From NCBI GenBank assembly GCA_036521415.1, contig DATDHU010000125.1, positions 38,627 through 102,626 on the forward strand: a DNA stretch of 64,000 bases, written 5' to 3'. Within the stretch, counting starts at the first letter, position 1, and every line of letters begins with the position of its first letter. Made by a program: the position numbers and the translations under genes. Positions 52,147 to 59,664 of this stretch are shown piece by piece. The stretch comes from DASXMT01 sp036521415 (lineage in GTDB: Bacteria; Actinomycetota; Acidimicrobiia; Acidimicrobiales; RAAP-2). The notes under the pieces were generated by a model, which was not told where the DNA came from, made no database searches, and was given only the letters and a program-made list of their open reading frames with translations.

Positions 52147-53361
52147 GTGAGTATGCGTGACCAGACCGCGGTGGTGGGGATCGGAGCGACCCCCTATTAC
52201 CGGCGAGGGCAGTCATTGCCGCAGACGCAGCTGTCGATGGCCTGCACTTCGATCATGGCGGCATTAGAGGATGCCGGGCTGACCGTTGACGACCTCGACG
52301 GTTTCTCCATCTACTCGAATTCGGTCGACCCGGCCCACGTGGCATCTGTCCTTGGCGTGCCCGAAGTACGGTTCGCGGCAACGCTGACGTCGGGCGGCGG
52401 CGGGTCGGCGGGTTCGCTGGGTCTCGGCGCTGCCGCTGTCCATGCCGGCATGGCCAAGGTCTGCGTGTCGGTGATGACACTGCAGCAGGCCGACCGACGC
52501 CTCGGTGGAACCGCGGTCGGGGGCCGGAGCATGTACGGAGCCGGGGGTGGGAGTGCCAATCCCTACGGAGGGGGCGGTGTCCCACCGACAACGGCCTTCA
52601 CCGCGTCAAGCGGGCTCATCTCGCCCGGTCACAGCTTCTCCCTACTGGCCAAGCGCCACATGCACCTCTACGGCACGACTCGCCAGCATCTGGCCCAGGT
52701 GGCGATCACCCAGCGGGACTACGCCATCAAGCGTCCGACGTCGATCCAGCGTGGGCCGCTCACGGAAGACGACTACTTCAACGCCAGGATGATCAGTGAT
52801 CCGCTGTGCCTGTACGACTACACCATGGAAACCGATGGGGCCGTGGCAGCAGTGATCACATCGGCGGAACAGGCCCATGACCTTCGACAACCCCCCGTCT
52901 ACATCCTTGCCTCGACCCACGGCGGGATGGGGCGGTGGGGACCGGCAATCTTCAGCTACTTCCAACAACCAGACGAGTACTTCGCCTCATCTGGGCACCG
53001 ACCGGTCGCCCAGCGGCTCTACGAGATGGCTGGCGTCGGGACGGACGACGTCGACGTCGCCCTCCTGTACGATCACTTCTCCCCGCTGGTCATCATGCAG
53101 CTCGAGGATTACGGGTTTTGCGGAATCGGCGAAGGCGGTCCGTTCGTGGCCGACGGGAACACCCGGATCGACGGTAAGACACCGACCAACACGCACGGAG
53201 GTCACCTGTCGGAGGCATACATCATCGGGATGACCCACGTGCGCGAGGCGGTCGAACAGTTGCGTGGAGTGGCCATCAACCAGGTGCCCGACGCCCAAGT
53301 GGCGTTGGTTACCGGCGGCCCGGCATCCCTTCCAGTCAGCGGCACCTTGCTTCGGAGGTAG
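52147..53361 (+). CDS. Thiolase-like / SCP-x lipid-transfer protein lacking nucleophilic Cys (second copy)
   Basis: 404 residues from GTG at 52147, five bases after GGAGGGAGG; ATG two codons later is an alternative. TAVVGIGATPYYRRGQSLPQ, then VRFAATLTSGGGGSAGSLGLGAAAV, where the thiolase Cys is replaced by a Gly-rich loop, VDVALLYDHFSPLVIMQLEDYGFCGIGEGG and NTHGGHLSEAYIIGMTH. Same architecture as 23415-24578 but clearly diverged. With its DUF35 partner seven bases downstream it forms a second putative retro-aldolase pair; no MaoC gene is next to this one. Confidence 0.88.
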   Translation: MSMRDQTAVVGIGATPYYRRGQSLPQTQLSMACTSIMAALEDAGLTVDDLDGFSIYSNSVDPAHVASVLGVPEVRFAATLTSGGGGSAGSLGLGAAAVHAGMAKVCVSVMTLQQADRRLGGTAVGGRSMYGAGGGSANPYGGGGVPPTTAFTASSGLISPGHSFSLLAKRHMHLYGTTRQHLAQVAITQRDYAIKRPTSIQRGPLTEDDYFNARMISDPLCLYDYTMETDGAVAAVITSAEQAHDLRQPPVYILASTHGGMGRWGPAIFSYFQQPDEYFASSGHRPVAQRLYEMAGVGTDDVDVALLYDHFSPLVIMQLEDYGFCGIGEGGPFVADGNTRIDGKTPTNTHGGHLSEAYIIGMTHVREAVEQLRGVAINQVPDAQVALVTGGPASLPVSGTLLRR

Positions 53362-53368
53362 TTACATC

Positions 53369-53809
53369 ATGGCCGAGCTCACCCGGGGAGTATTCCCCAC
53401 TCCCCTGAAGGATCCTTTTGCCGACGAGTCAACCCAACCCTTCTGGGAAGCGGCGTTGGAAGGGCACTTGGTGGCACCACGGTGCACCCAATGTGGGACG
53501 TTCGTACTGCCCCCCGAGCCACGCTGTTTCAACTGCCGCAGCACGGCTTTCGAGTTCGTGGAACTGCCGGGGACGGGCACTGTTTATACGTTTACAATCG
53601 TTCGCCACCCGCTCGCCCCGCAGTTGAGCGAGGTCGTTCCCTACGTCTCTGGCGTCGTGGAGCTCGACGGCACCCAAGGAGCCGGGGCGCGGATGATCGC
53701 CAACATCATCGACGTCGACCCCGAGTTGGTTGCCATCGGTGACAAAGTGCAGGTCGTCTTCGAACCGGCCAGCGATACCTTTGCCGTTCCCCGGTTCCGC
53801 CCGGCCTGA
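53369..53809 (+). CDS. DUF35 / OB-fold zinc-ribbon protein (second copy)
   Basis: 146 residues from ATG at 53369 with GGAGGT 9 bases upstream. Zinc ribbon Cys39-x2-Cys42 and Cys53-x2-Cys56 (CTQC, CFNC), then OB-fold GTGTVYTFTIVRHPL, VSGVVELDGTQGAGARMIANI, VQVVFEPASDTF. Obligate-partner type for the thiolase-like protein upstream, as for the pair at 23002-24578 but in reversed gene order. Convergent with the amidohydrolase gene; a strong hairpin lies between the two ends. Confidence 0.92.
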   Translation: MAELTRGVFPTPLKDPFADESTQPFWEAALEGHLVAPRCTQCGTFVLPPEPRCFNCRSTAFEFVELPGTGTVYTFTIVRHPLAPQLSEVVPYVSGVVELDGTQGAGARMIANIIDVDPELVAIGDKVQVVFEPASDTFAVPRFRPA

Positions 53810-53840
53810 CCCCTGGCTGTCCGAGGCCCCGATCGTACGC

Positions 53841-53863
53841 GGCGGATGGGCTTGCCCACCGCC
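53841..53863. terminator. GC-rich hairpin between convergent genes
   Basis: GGCGGATGGGC and GCCCACCGCC pair as a 10-bp stem with one bulged A and a TT loop, placed between the DUF35 stop (53809) and the amidohydrolase stop (53865). No T-tract; a bidirectional terminator is likely. Confidence 0.6.
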
Positions 53864-53864
53864 A

Positions 53865-54962
53865 TCAAGCGGCAGATGGGCGCCCGACGTGTGGGAACAG
53901 ATCCAAGAAGGCGCCCATCGTGATCCTGTCTCGTGTGACCTCGTCCACGCCGTCGAACAATTCGTGCAGGACCTTCTGCGTGTGGGGGAACGTCCCTTCG
54001 AGGTGGGGGTAGTCGCTCCCGAACATCACGTTTTGCCATCCCATTGACGTGAGCGTCGGGACCGCCGTCTCATCGTGCTGGAACGAGGCGTACACCTGTC
54101 GGAACACGTACTCCTTGGGCAGCAGAGTGAGCTTTCCCTCGTCGAACATGTTGTGCTGCCTGACGGCCTCGTTCATGCGGTCGCCGAGGAAGGGCCCCCA
54201 CGTGGCCCCGCCCTCAGACACCAGCACCTTCAGGTTCGGATGGCGTTCAAGAGAACCAGACGAGATCAACATGACCACCGCCGCCTGCTCGCCGAAGGTC
54301 GTGTTGACATAGTTGAGGATGTAACCGCCAGGACCCCGATACTTCTGGGGCTTCTCGCCGGACTCCGTACCGATGTGGAAGGCCAAGACGCTCTTCGTGC
54401 CTTCCAGCACATCCCATAGCGGCTCCCATTCCGGCGCGTTCCACTCGCCGTGCATCGTCGGGGGCTTGGTCGGCAGGAAGACTGCTTTGAACCCCTTGGC
54501 CACGCATCGCTCGACCTCGTTCACCGAGAGCTCGATCGACTGCAGCGGGAGGGTCGCGCACGGCACGAGCCGAGAGGATAGAGACATGATCTCGTCAGCC
54601 ACCCAGTCGTTGAGCACTTCGGCCGCGGCCTTGGCCAACTCGGGGCTGTCCATCTCGCCGTACCACAGGCCAAGTGAGGGAAACACGACCTCACCCCACA
54701 CCCCTTGCCCGTCCAGATCGGCCATGCGCTTGGCGTTGTCAGTTCCGCCCTGGGCGCGCATGGCGTCCATCATCTTCGCATTGGCTCCGCCGGGAGCCCT
54801 ACGGGTGATGACCTTGCCGTCGATGTGGGTGATGATCTGGCCATCGACCCATTCTGAGCGGGGCATCCGCTCGGCGTAGTGGGCCGGCATGTTCTCGCGG
54901 TAGAGGTTGGGGGGCTCGATGCAATGGGAGTCTCCCGAGTTCGTCCACATCAGTTCGCTCAT
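53865..54962 (-). CDS. Amidohydrolase_2 family metal-dependent hydrolase/decarboxylase
   Basis: 365 residues from ATG at 54962 with GGAGGAGG. WTNSGDSHCIEPPNLYRENMP is the N-terminal metal segment (D-S-H), followed by RMADLDGQGVWGEVVFPSLGLW, VLAFHIGTESG, VLVSEGGATWGPFLGDRMNEA and VMFGSDYPHLEGTFPH with the late Asp. Third paralog of the window. The end of the protein is Pro/His/Arg-rich. Last gene of the minus-strand series from 58668; 99 bases downstream of the aldo-keto reductase. Reaction unknown; decarboxylation or hydrolysis of a ring-cleavage product is the family norm. Confidence 0.88.
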   Translation of the reverse strand: MSELMWTNSGDSHCIEPPNLYRENMPAHYAERMPRSEWVDGQIITHIDGKVITRRAPGGANAKMMDAMRAQGGTDNAKRMADLDGQGVWGEVVFPSLGLWYGEMDSPELAKAAAEVLNDWVADEIMSLSSRLVPCATLPLQSIELSVNEVERCVAKGFKAVFLPTKPPTMHGEWNAPEWEPLWDVLEGTKSVLAFHIGTESGEKPQKYRGPGGYILNYVNTTFGEQAAVVMLISSGSLERHPNLKVLVSEGGATWGPFLGDRMNEAVRQHNMFDEGKLTLLPKEYVFRQVYASFQHDETAVPTLTSMGWQNVMFGSDYPHLEGTFPHTQKVLHELFDGVDEVTRDRITMGAFLDLFPHVGRPSAA

Positions 54963-55061
54963 CGCCTCCTCCTTCCCGGCCAGCCACCCGCCGGCCGCCG
55001 GTCAGCTTGCAAATCCTGTTCTCATACTCATCATACGAGCCCACGCGGCCGGAGGCGAACC

Positions 55062-55952
55062 CTATTCCCCTGTCGGCGCAGGAGGAGCCCCGCATGCATC
55101 GAGGCGAAGGAGTTCGGCCTCGCTGAGCTGTAGCCAGGCCGCGTCAACATTGTCGTCGGCGTGCCCGACTTTCGAGGTGCCCGGAATCGGCACCGCCGCC
55201 GTCGAGTGGGCCAGCAACCAGGCAACGGCCACCTGTTGGCTCGACACCCCATGGCTGGAGGCCACCGCGGCAACCACGGGCTCCGCCGGGGTCCCCGAGA
55301 GGATGTTCGGGGAGTGGGGTATGAAGACAATGCCCTGATGCTCGCAGGCAGCCAAGACGTCTTCACTGGAGCGGTTGCCCACGTTGTAGGCGTTCTGGAC
55401 CGACACCACCTCGCACAGGGACTGGGCCGTCGCCAAGTGGGACCGGTCGACGTTCGACACCCCGATGGCCCGGATCTTTCCCGCCTCACGGAGCTCCACA
55501 AAGGCGCCGACAGTCTCCGCATAGGGGACCGAGGGGTCGGGCACGTGGATTTGGTACAGGTCGATGCAGTCCACCCGCAGCCGTCGGAGGCTCTTTTCGC
55601 ACTCCTCGCGAATGTGCTCGGGGCGGCCCAACGGGGGCAGAGATCGTTGGCCGGGCTGGAGCTTGCCGGGGCGAAAACCAGCTTTGGTGGCTATAAGGAG
55701 ATCGGAAGGGTAGGGAGAGAAGGCCTGGCTCAGAATCTCCTCGCACTCGCCGTACCCGTAGATGTTGGCGGCATCGATGAAATTCACCCCCCGGTCGTAC
55801 ACTCGTCGGCAGAGGGCGATGGCCTCGTGCCGATCGCGTTCGCCGTTGTCGTTACGGGCTCCGGAGACCCGCATCGCCCCGAAGCCCAGTCGCCGGACAC
55901 CGACACCGGCCAGGCCCACCGTTCCGACAGAGCTATCGTCCAGGCGTCTCAT
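55062..55952 (-). CDS. Aldo/keto reductase
   Basis: 296 residues. VRRLGFGAMRVSGARNDNGERDRHEAI, catalytic Asp/Tyr in FIDAANIYGYGECEE, Lys in LLIATKAGF, His in LYQIHVPDPS, then AIGVSNVDRSHL and VPIPGTSKVGHADDN. The AxMR start and the VPIPGT phrase put it in the AKR11/13-like bacterial group. NADP(H)-dependent carbonyl reduction is expected. It lies 20 bases downstream of a luciferase-like gene in a compact operon with an alpha/beta hydrolase and a second luciferase-like gene. Confidence 0.92.
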   Translation of the reverse strand: MRRLDDSSVGTVGLAGVGVRRLGFGAMRVSGARNDNGERDRHEAIALCRRVYDRGVNFIDAANIYGYGECEEILSQAFSPYPSDLLIATKAGFRPGKLQPGQRSLPPLGRPEHIREECEKSLRRLRVDCIDLYQIHVPDPSVPYAETVGAFVELREAGKIRAIGVSNVDRSHLATAQSLCEVVSVQNAYNVGNRSSEDVLAACEHQGIVFIPHSPNILSGTPAEPVVAAVASSHGVSSQQVAVAWLLAHSTAAVPIPGTSKVGHADDNVDAAWLQLSEAELLRLDACGAPPAPTGE

Positions 55953-55972
55953 TGTGGGGGCGCTCAGTCGGA

Positions 55973-56881
55973 TCAGGTACTGGCGGTGCTGGCCAGGTGG
56001 GTCATCGTCCGAGCACGGTCGTCTCGATCTCCGCAGGGGATGGCGACGAAGTCGCTCGCTCCGATTTCTGCCAGGCGGCTCAGTTGGTCAGTGACCGACC
56101 GCTCGTCCCCCACTACCGAGATGTCGCCGGGTGTGGAAACGCCCTCGGCATCGAGCACTGCGCGGTACACGGGTATCCTTCCGTACCCGTCGAGCTGCTT
56201 GTCTGCCTTCTTCCTCCCGTCCGCCTCGTCGTCGGTGACACAACACGGCAGTGCCACGACGATGCGGGGCGCTGGGCGGCCTGCGTCCCTGGCCGTCTCG
56301 GTGATGATCGGCACGATTTGCCGCTCCAGGGTGACGGGACCGGTGCACCAGGTGATGGTCCCGTCGGCCAGCCCACCGGCCAGCCGAAGCATGGCCGGCT
56401 GCAGCGCGGCCAGGTAGACCGGACACGGTACAGCACCGGGCACCGCCACCGTCACATGTGCGGCCAGCGTCTCACCCGTGAAGTCGGCGGCACCGGTCCG
56501 AATGGCCGGAAGGAGTACCGACAGGTACTCGCGCATATGACGGGCCGGACGGTCGTAGGAAAGTCCGTAACTATCTTCGATGGTGAATCGGTGCGATAGT
56601 CCGATGCCGAGCGCCAGCCGGCCCCCCGTGGCTGCGTTGGTGGTCAGCGCCTGTGCCGCCAGCATGGCCGGGTGGCGGGGAAAGGTCGGGACGACAGAGG
56701 TGCCCAGCTCCACACGGGGAACCTCTCGCCCCACGGCGGCCAGCACCGTGAGGGCGTCGAAGCTCGAGCTCTGCGGAAGCCAGACCGAGTGCAGGCCCTG
56801 GTCGGCTACCCCGGCCGTCCGGGCAACCATCTCATCGACGGGGCCATGTTCTTTGGACGGGAAAAAGATACCGATCTGCAT
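55973..56881 (-). CDS. LLM-class flavin/F420-dependent oxidoreductase
   Basis: 302 residues from ATG at 56881, one base after the hydrolase stop (TGAGATG). MQIGIFFPSKEHGPVDEMVA, GLHSVWLPQSSSFDALTVLAAVG, VELGTSVVPTFPRHPAMLAAQ and GGRLALGIGLSHRFTIEDSYG are the barrel signatures of the TIGR03564-type F420-dependent group. The central insertion ADGRKKADKQLDGYGR is near the C-terminus. Translationally coupled to the hydrolase, suggesting consecutive steps such as Baeyer-Villiger oxygenation and ester or lactone cleavage (inference). Confidence 0.88.
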   Translation of the reverse strand: MQIGIFFPSKEHGPVDEMVARTAGVADQGLHSVWLPQSSSFDALTVLAAVGREVPRVELGTSVVPTFPRHPAMLAAQALTTNAATGGRLALGIGLSHRFTIEDSYGLSYDRPARHMREYLSVLLPAIRTGAADFTGETLAAHVTVAVPGAVPCPVYLAALQPAMLRLAGGLADGTITWCTGPVTLERQIVPIITETARDAGRPAPRIVVALPCCVTDDEADGRKKADKQLDGYGRIPVYRAVLDAEGVSTPGDISVVGDERSVTDQLSRLAEIGASDFVAIPCGDRDDRARTMTHLASTAST

Positions 56882-56882
56882 C

Positions 56883-57836
56883 TCAGGCACCCTCCTCGGT
56901 GGAGAAGACGAAGCTGTCGAGCAGGCGCACCATCTCCAGTGGTCTGTCGCTCTGGACCGCATGGCCGGCTCCATCGACAACCTCCACCCGGAGGCTCGGC
57001 AACCGCCGACACATTTCGTCGACGTCCTCGTCGCGCACCAACTTGGACAATTCCCCTCGAATAAACATGGTCGGCGTGGTGATGCGTTCCACGTCCGACC
57101 AGAGCGGGGTGAAGTCGCCCCAATCCCCGGAGCTCACCGGGCGTTCCCCGAACAGGTCGTAACGCCAGCGCCAGCGACCGTCGGGAAGCTCGTAGGCGTT
57201 GTGTCGCACCCCTCGGCGCACGGCCGAGACGGCCCGGAGCGGACTGAGGGCAACGGTGGCCTCCGCCATGGCCTCGAAGGAATCGAACGTCGGGGGTCCG
57301 CCCACCAGCGCAACCGATCCCCGTTCTTGGGTCGTGAGCGTCCGACTGGGGTCGTTGATCTGCGGGGTGACGTCTACCAGGACCGCCTTGCCTACCAGGT
57401 CCGGGCACATGGCGGCCAAGCGCATCGTCGTCGCCCCGCCGAGGGACATCCCGACTACTGCTGCGGTGTTCGGCGCAGCGTCGGTAAGCAGCTGCTCGAC
57501 CGCGGCGGCGTTGGCCCACGGTCCGTAATTCCGATCCTGGCGCCAGGCAGAGTGTCCGTGTCCGGGCAGGTCGATGGCAAGGGCCGGTCGGCCAAGGGCC
57601 AGCGCCACCGTATCCCACGTGTGGGCGTTCTGGCCGCCCCCATGGAGAAAGACGATCTCCGGATCGTCTCGACCCCAAGCGATATAGCTCATCACCTGCC
57701 CACCGTCCAAGGTCACGGACCGTCGCTCGACCTCCGGGCGGCCCGACCAGGGGATGGCCCATTCCGCCGCGTTCTCATGCAACAGCTCGAATTCGTCGTA
57801 CTGTGGATCCTCGGTGGCTTCCACGCCCTGGGGCAT
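56883..57836 (-). CDS. Alpha/beta hydrolase
   Basis: 317 residues from ATG at 57836 after GAGGG; longer in-frame sequence upstream belongs to the luciferase-like gene's shadow. Oxyanion motif VFLHGGGQNAHTWDTV, nucleophile Ser in VVGMSLGGATTMRLA, and the catalytic His in VVDGAGHAVQSDRPLEM; the acid is likely Asp in RDEDVDEM. The cap domain region lies about 175-250. Candidate ester, lactone or C-C hydrolase. Flanked at 1 and 7 bases by two luciferase-like genes, a very tight arrangement. Confidence 0.92.
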   Translation of the reverse strand: MPQGVEATEDPQYDEFELLHENAAEWAIPWSGRPEVERRSVTLDGGQVMSYIAWGRDDPEIVFLHGGGQNAHTWDTVALALGRPALAIDLPGHGHSAWRQDRNYGPWANAAAVEQLLTDAAPNTAAVVGMSLGGATTMRLAAMCPDLVGKAVLVDVTPQINDPSRTLTTQERGSVALVGGPPTFDSFEAMAEATVALSPLRAVSAVRRGVRHNAYELPDGRWRWRYDLFGERPVSSGDWGDFTPLWSDVERITTPTMFIRGELSKLVRDEDVDEMCRRLPSLRVEVVDGAGHAVQSDRPLEMVRLLDSFVFSTEEGA

Positions 57837-57843
57837 CGGACCC

Positions 57844-58668
57844 TCAACCCAGCCCGACTTGCCCGGCCAGCCGCTCGATCCCGGCCAACCACGCCTCTCG
57901 GTCGCCGCGCTCGGGGGCATAGTGGAGGTGCTGAATACCAGCCGATTGGTACTCCGACAACTCCTCACCCACCATGGCGTCTTCTGTTCGCTCGTCCCAG
58001 CGGACACGGAGCGAGATGGTAAATGACTCCTCGGGGCGCTGTCTTCGAACCCGCCGGACCATTTCCGCTGCCGCCCCGGGCTCCAGACCGATTGCGTGGT
58101 AACCGTCCGCCAACCGCATGGCTCGGTTCACGGCGGCGTCACTAGCACCGCCGAGCCAGATCGGGATCGGGTGGGCCGGCTTCGGTAACAGACGGACGTC
58201 GCGAACAGGGTAATGAGCGCCCTCGTGAGTGACCGGATCATCGCGCCACGCCGTCCGCCACAGGGAAAGAATCTCCTCCAACCGATGGCCTCGATGGTCG
58301 AAGGACGCACCCAATGCCTCGTACTCGGCGGCGGACCACCCGATGCCGGCACCCACCGTCAGCCGACCATTGCTCAAGTTGTCCAGGCTGGCCAAGCTGT
58401 TGGCCAGGGCCAGGGGACTGGTGTATTGGGGGGCCACCAGGACGCTCGTTCCGATTCCGATCCGGTCGGTGACAGCGGCGGCAAAGGCCAGCGCCATGAG
58501 GGGGTCGTACAAGTACGGCGCCGGGTAGCGCTGGCCGGCCGGGACGACAAGGTGGTCGCTTACCCAGACGTCGTCGAATCCTAAGTCCTCGGCTCGCTTG
58601 GCAACTTCTTCGACCGCGCCGGGTACCGCGGCCTTTCCAAACTGGGGTAAGTGGACTCCAAGACGCAT
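57844..58668 (-). CDS. LLM-class F420-dependent oxidoreductase
   Basis: 274 residues from ATG at 58668. MRLGVHLPQFGKAAVPGAVEEVAKRAEDLG, VWVSDHLVVPAGQRYPAPYLYDPLM, LANSLASLDNLSNGRLTVGAGIGWSAAEYEALG and IPIWLGGASDAAVNRAMRLADGYH are TIGR03619-type signatures, as in the gene at 3684. Cofactor F420 inferred. First gene of a five-gene minus-strand operon and divergent (131 bases) from a nitroreductase, another flavin enzyme. Confidence 0.9.
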   Translation of the reverse strand: MRLGVHLPQFGKAAVPGAVEEVAKRAEDLGFDDVWVSDHLVVPAGQRYPAPYLYDPLMALAFAAAVTDRIGIGTSVLVAPQYTSPLALANSLASLDNLSNGRLTVGAGIGWSAAEYEALGASFDHRGHRLEEILSLWRTAWRDDPVTHEGAHYPVRDVRLLPKPAHPIPIWLGGASDAAVNRAMRLADGYHAIGLEPGAAAEMVRRVRRQRPEESFTISLRVRWDERTEDAMVGEELSEYQSAGIQHLHYAPERGDREAWLAGIERLAGQVGLG

Positions 58669-58799
58669 CTTCCACAGCGTACATCGGGTGTCTTCTTGGC
58701 ACCACAATCAGAAATTGCATGACGTCCAATACCCTGATGCTACGAGGGCCACAGCGGGCCTACCATGCATCCCGAGAAGACGGACGAAAGGGTAGGACC

Positions 58800-59513
58800 A
58801 TGGAGCTACAGACGGCCATCCGTACGACACCAGCCACCCGGGAGTTCACCGATGAACCGGTGAGCGACGACGTCATCTATGCCATCTTGGACGACGCACG
58901 GTTCGCTCCCAACGGCGGCAACCGCCAGGGCTGGCACGTGCTGGTGGTACGGGACACCCAGCGCAAGGAGCGCATTGTTGAGCTTTACGACCTCGGCATG
59001 CGCGAGTACCAGGCCCACGCCGAGGCCGGATTGGTACCCTTCGTCGCGTCTGAGGCCTACTGGCGAAATCCCCCTGACGGGCCGGTGCGCCCTGCTGTCG
59101 ATCTCGAGGAAGCCCGACGGATTCCTCTACCCGATGGATTCACCCATTACCTGCTGGAAGTGCCGGTCATGTTGGTGTTGACGCTCGATCTCAGTGCCAT
59201 CTCAGCGGTGGACAGCGGCGTTGGGCGGTTGAGCATCTCAGCCGGTGCATCCATCTACCCGTTTGCCCACAACATCTTGCTGGGGGCGCGTGCCCGGGGG
59301 CTCGGTGGTCACTTCACCTCGGTCCTGGCCCGCCAGGAACCAGCACTGCGTGAGCTCCTCGGTATTCCCGAGCACCACGTCCTCGGCACCATGCTGCCGA
59401 TCGGCCATCCGGTCAAAGAGATCACCAAGCTGCGGAGGCTCCCGGTGGAGGAGTTCACTCGGCGTGAAACGGCCGACGGGACGCCGTTCTCACCGCTCTC
59501 GTTCACGGATTGA
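58800..59513 (+). CDS. Nitroreductase-family flavoprotein
   Basis: 237 residues from ATG at 58800, three bases after GGGTAGGA. MELQTAIRTTPATREFTDEPVSDDVI carries the Arg-rich FMN-phosphate site, DDARFAPNGGNRQGWHVLVVRD the second FMN motif, and LLGARARGLGGHFTSVLARQEPALRELLGIPEHH the last one. The family reduces nitro groups, quinones and enones, or dehalogenates; F420/FMN-linked relatives occur beside luciferase-like genes. Followed by a structured intergenic region with strong hairpins. Confidence 0.92.
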   Translation: MELQTAIRTTPATREFTDEPVSDDVIYAILDDARFAPNGGNRQGWHVLVVRDTQRKERIVELYDLGMREYQAHAEAGLVPFVASEAYWRNPPDGPVRPAVDLEEARRIPLPDGFTHYLLEVPVMLVLTLDLSAISAVDSGVGRLSISAGASIYPFAHNILLGARARGLGGHFTSVLARQEPALRELLGIPEHHVLGTMLPIGHPVKEITKLRRLPVEEFTRRETADGTPFSPLSFTD

Positions 59514-59561
59514 GCACCGAAGACCAATCGAACTCAGAGAGCATCAGCGCACGCCGCTTCC

Positions 59562-59579
59562 CGCAGGTGCGGACCTGCG
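59562..59579 (+). terminator. Perfect hairpin downstream of the nitroreductase gene
   Basis: CGCAGGT-GCGG-ACCTGCG, a perfect 7-bp stem with a 4-base loop, 49 bases after the nitroreductase stop. No T-tract follows. Either an intrinsic-like terminator or part of the structured leader of the next gene. Confidence 0.55.
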
Positions 59580-59634
59580 TTGGTCTGGGTTACTGTTTAG
59601 GCGGTGACCAACTTCAGTCCGGGCTAACCCAGAC
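59579..59634 (+). promoter_or_regulatory. Two overlapping, mutually exclusive inverted repeats before the amidohydrolase gene
   Basis: GTTGGTC (59579-59585) pairs perfectly with GACCAAC (59606-59612); GTCTGGGTTA (59583-59592) pairs perfectly with TAACCCAGAC (59625-59634). The left arms share three bases, so the two stems cannot form together. The region ends 30 bases before the ATG at 59665. It could be an attenuator-type leader or a composite operator. Confidence 0.5.
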
Positions 59635-59664
59635 TGCGGCACCAACTCGACCTGGGGAGGCGTC

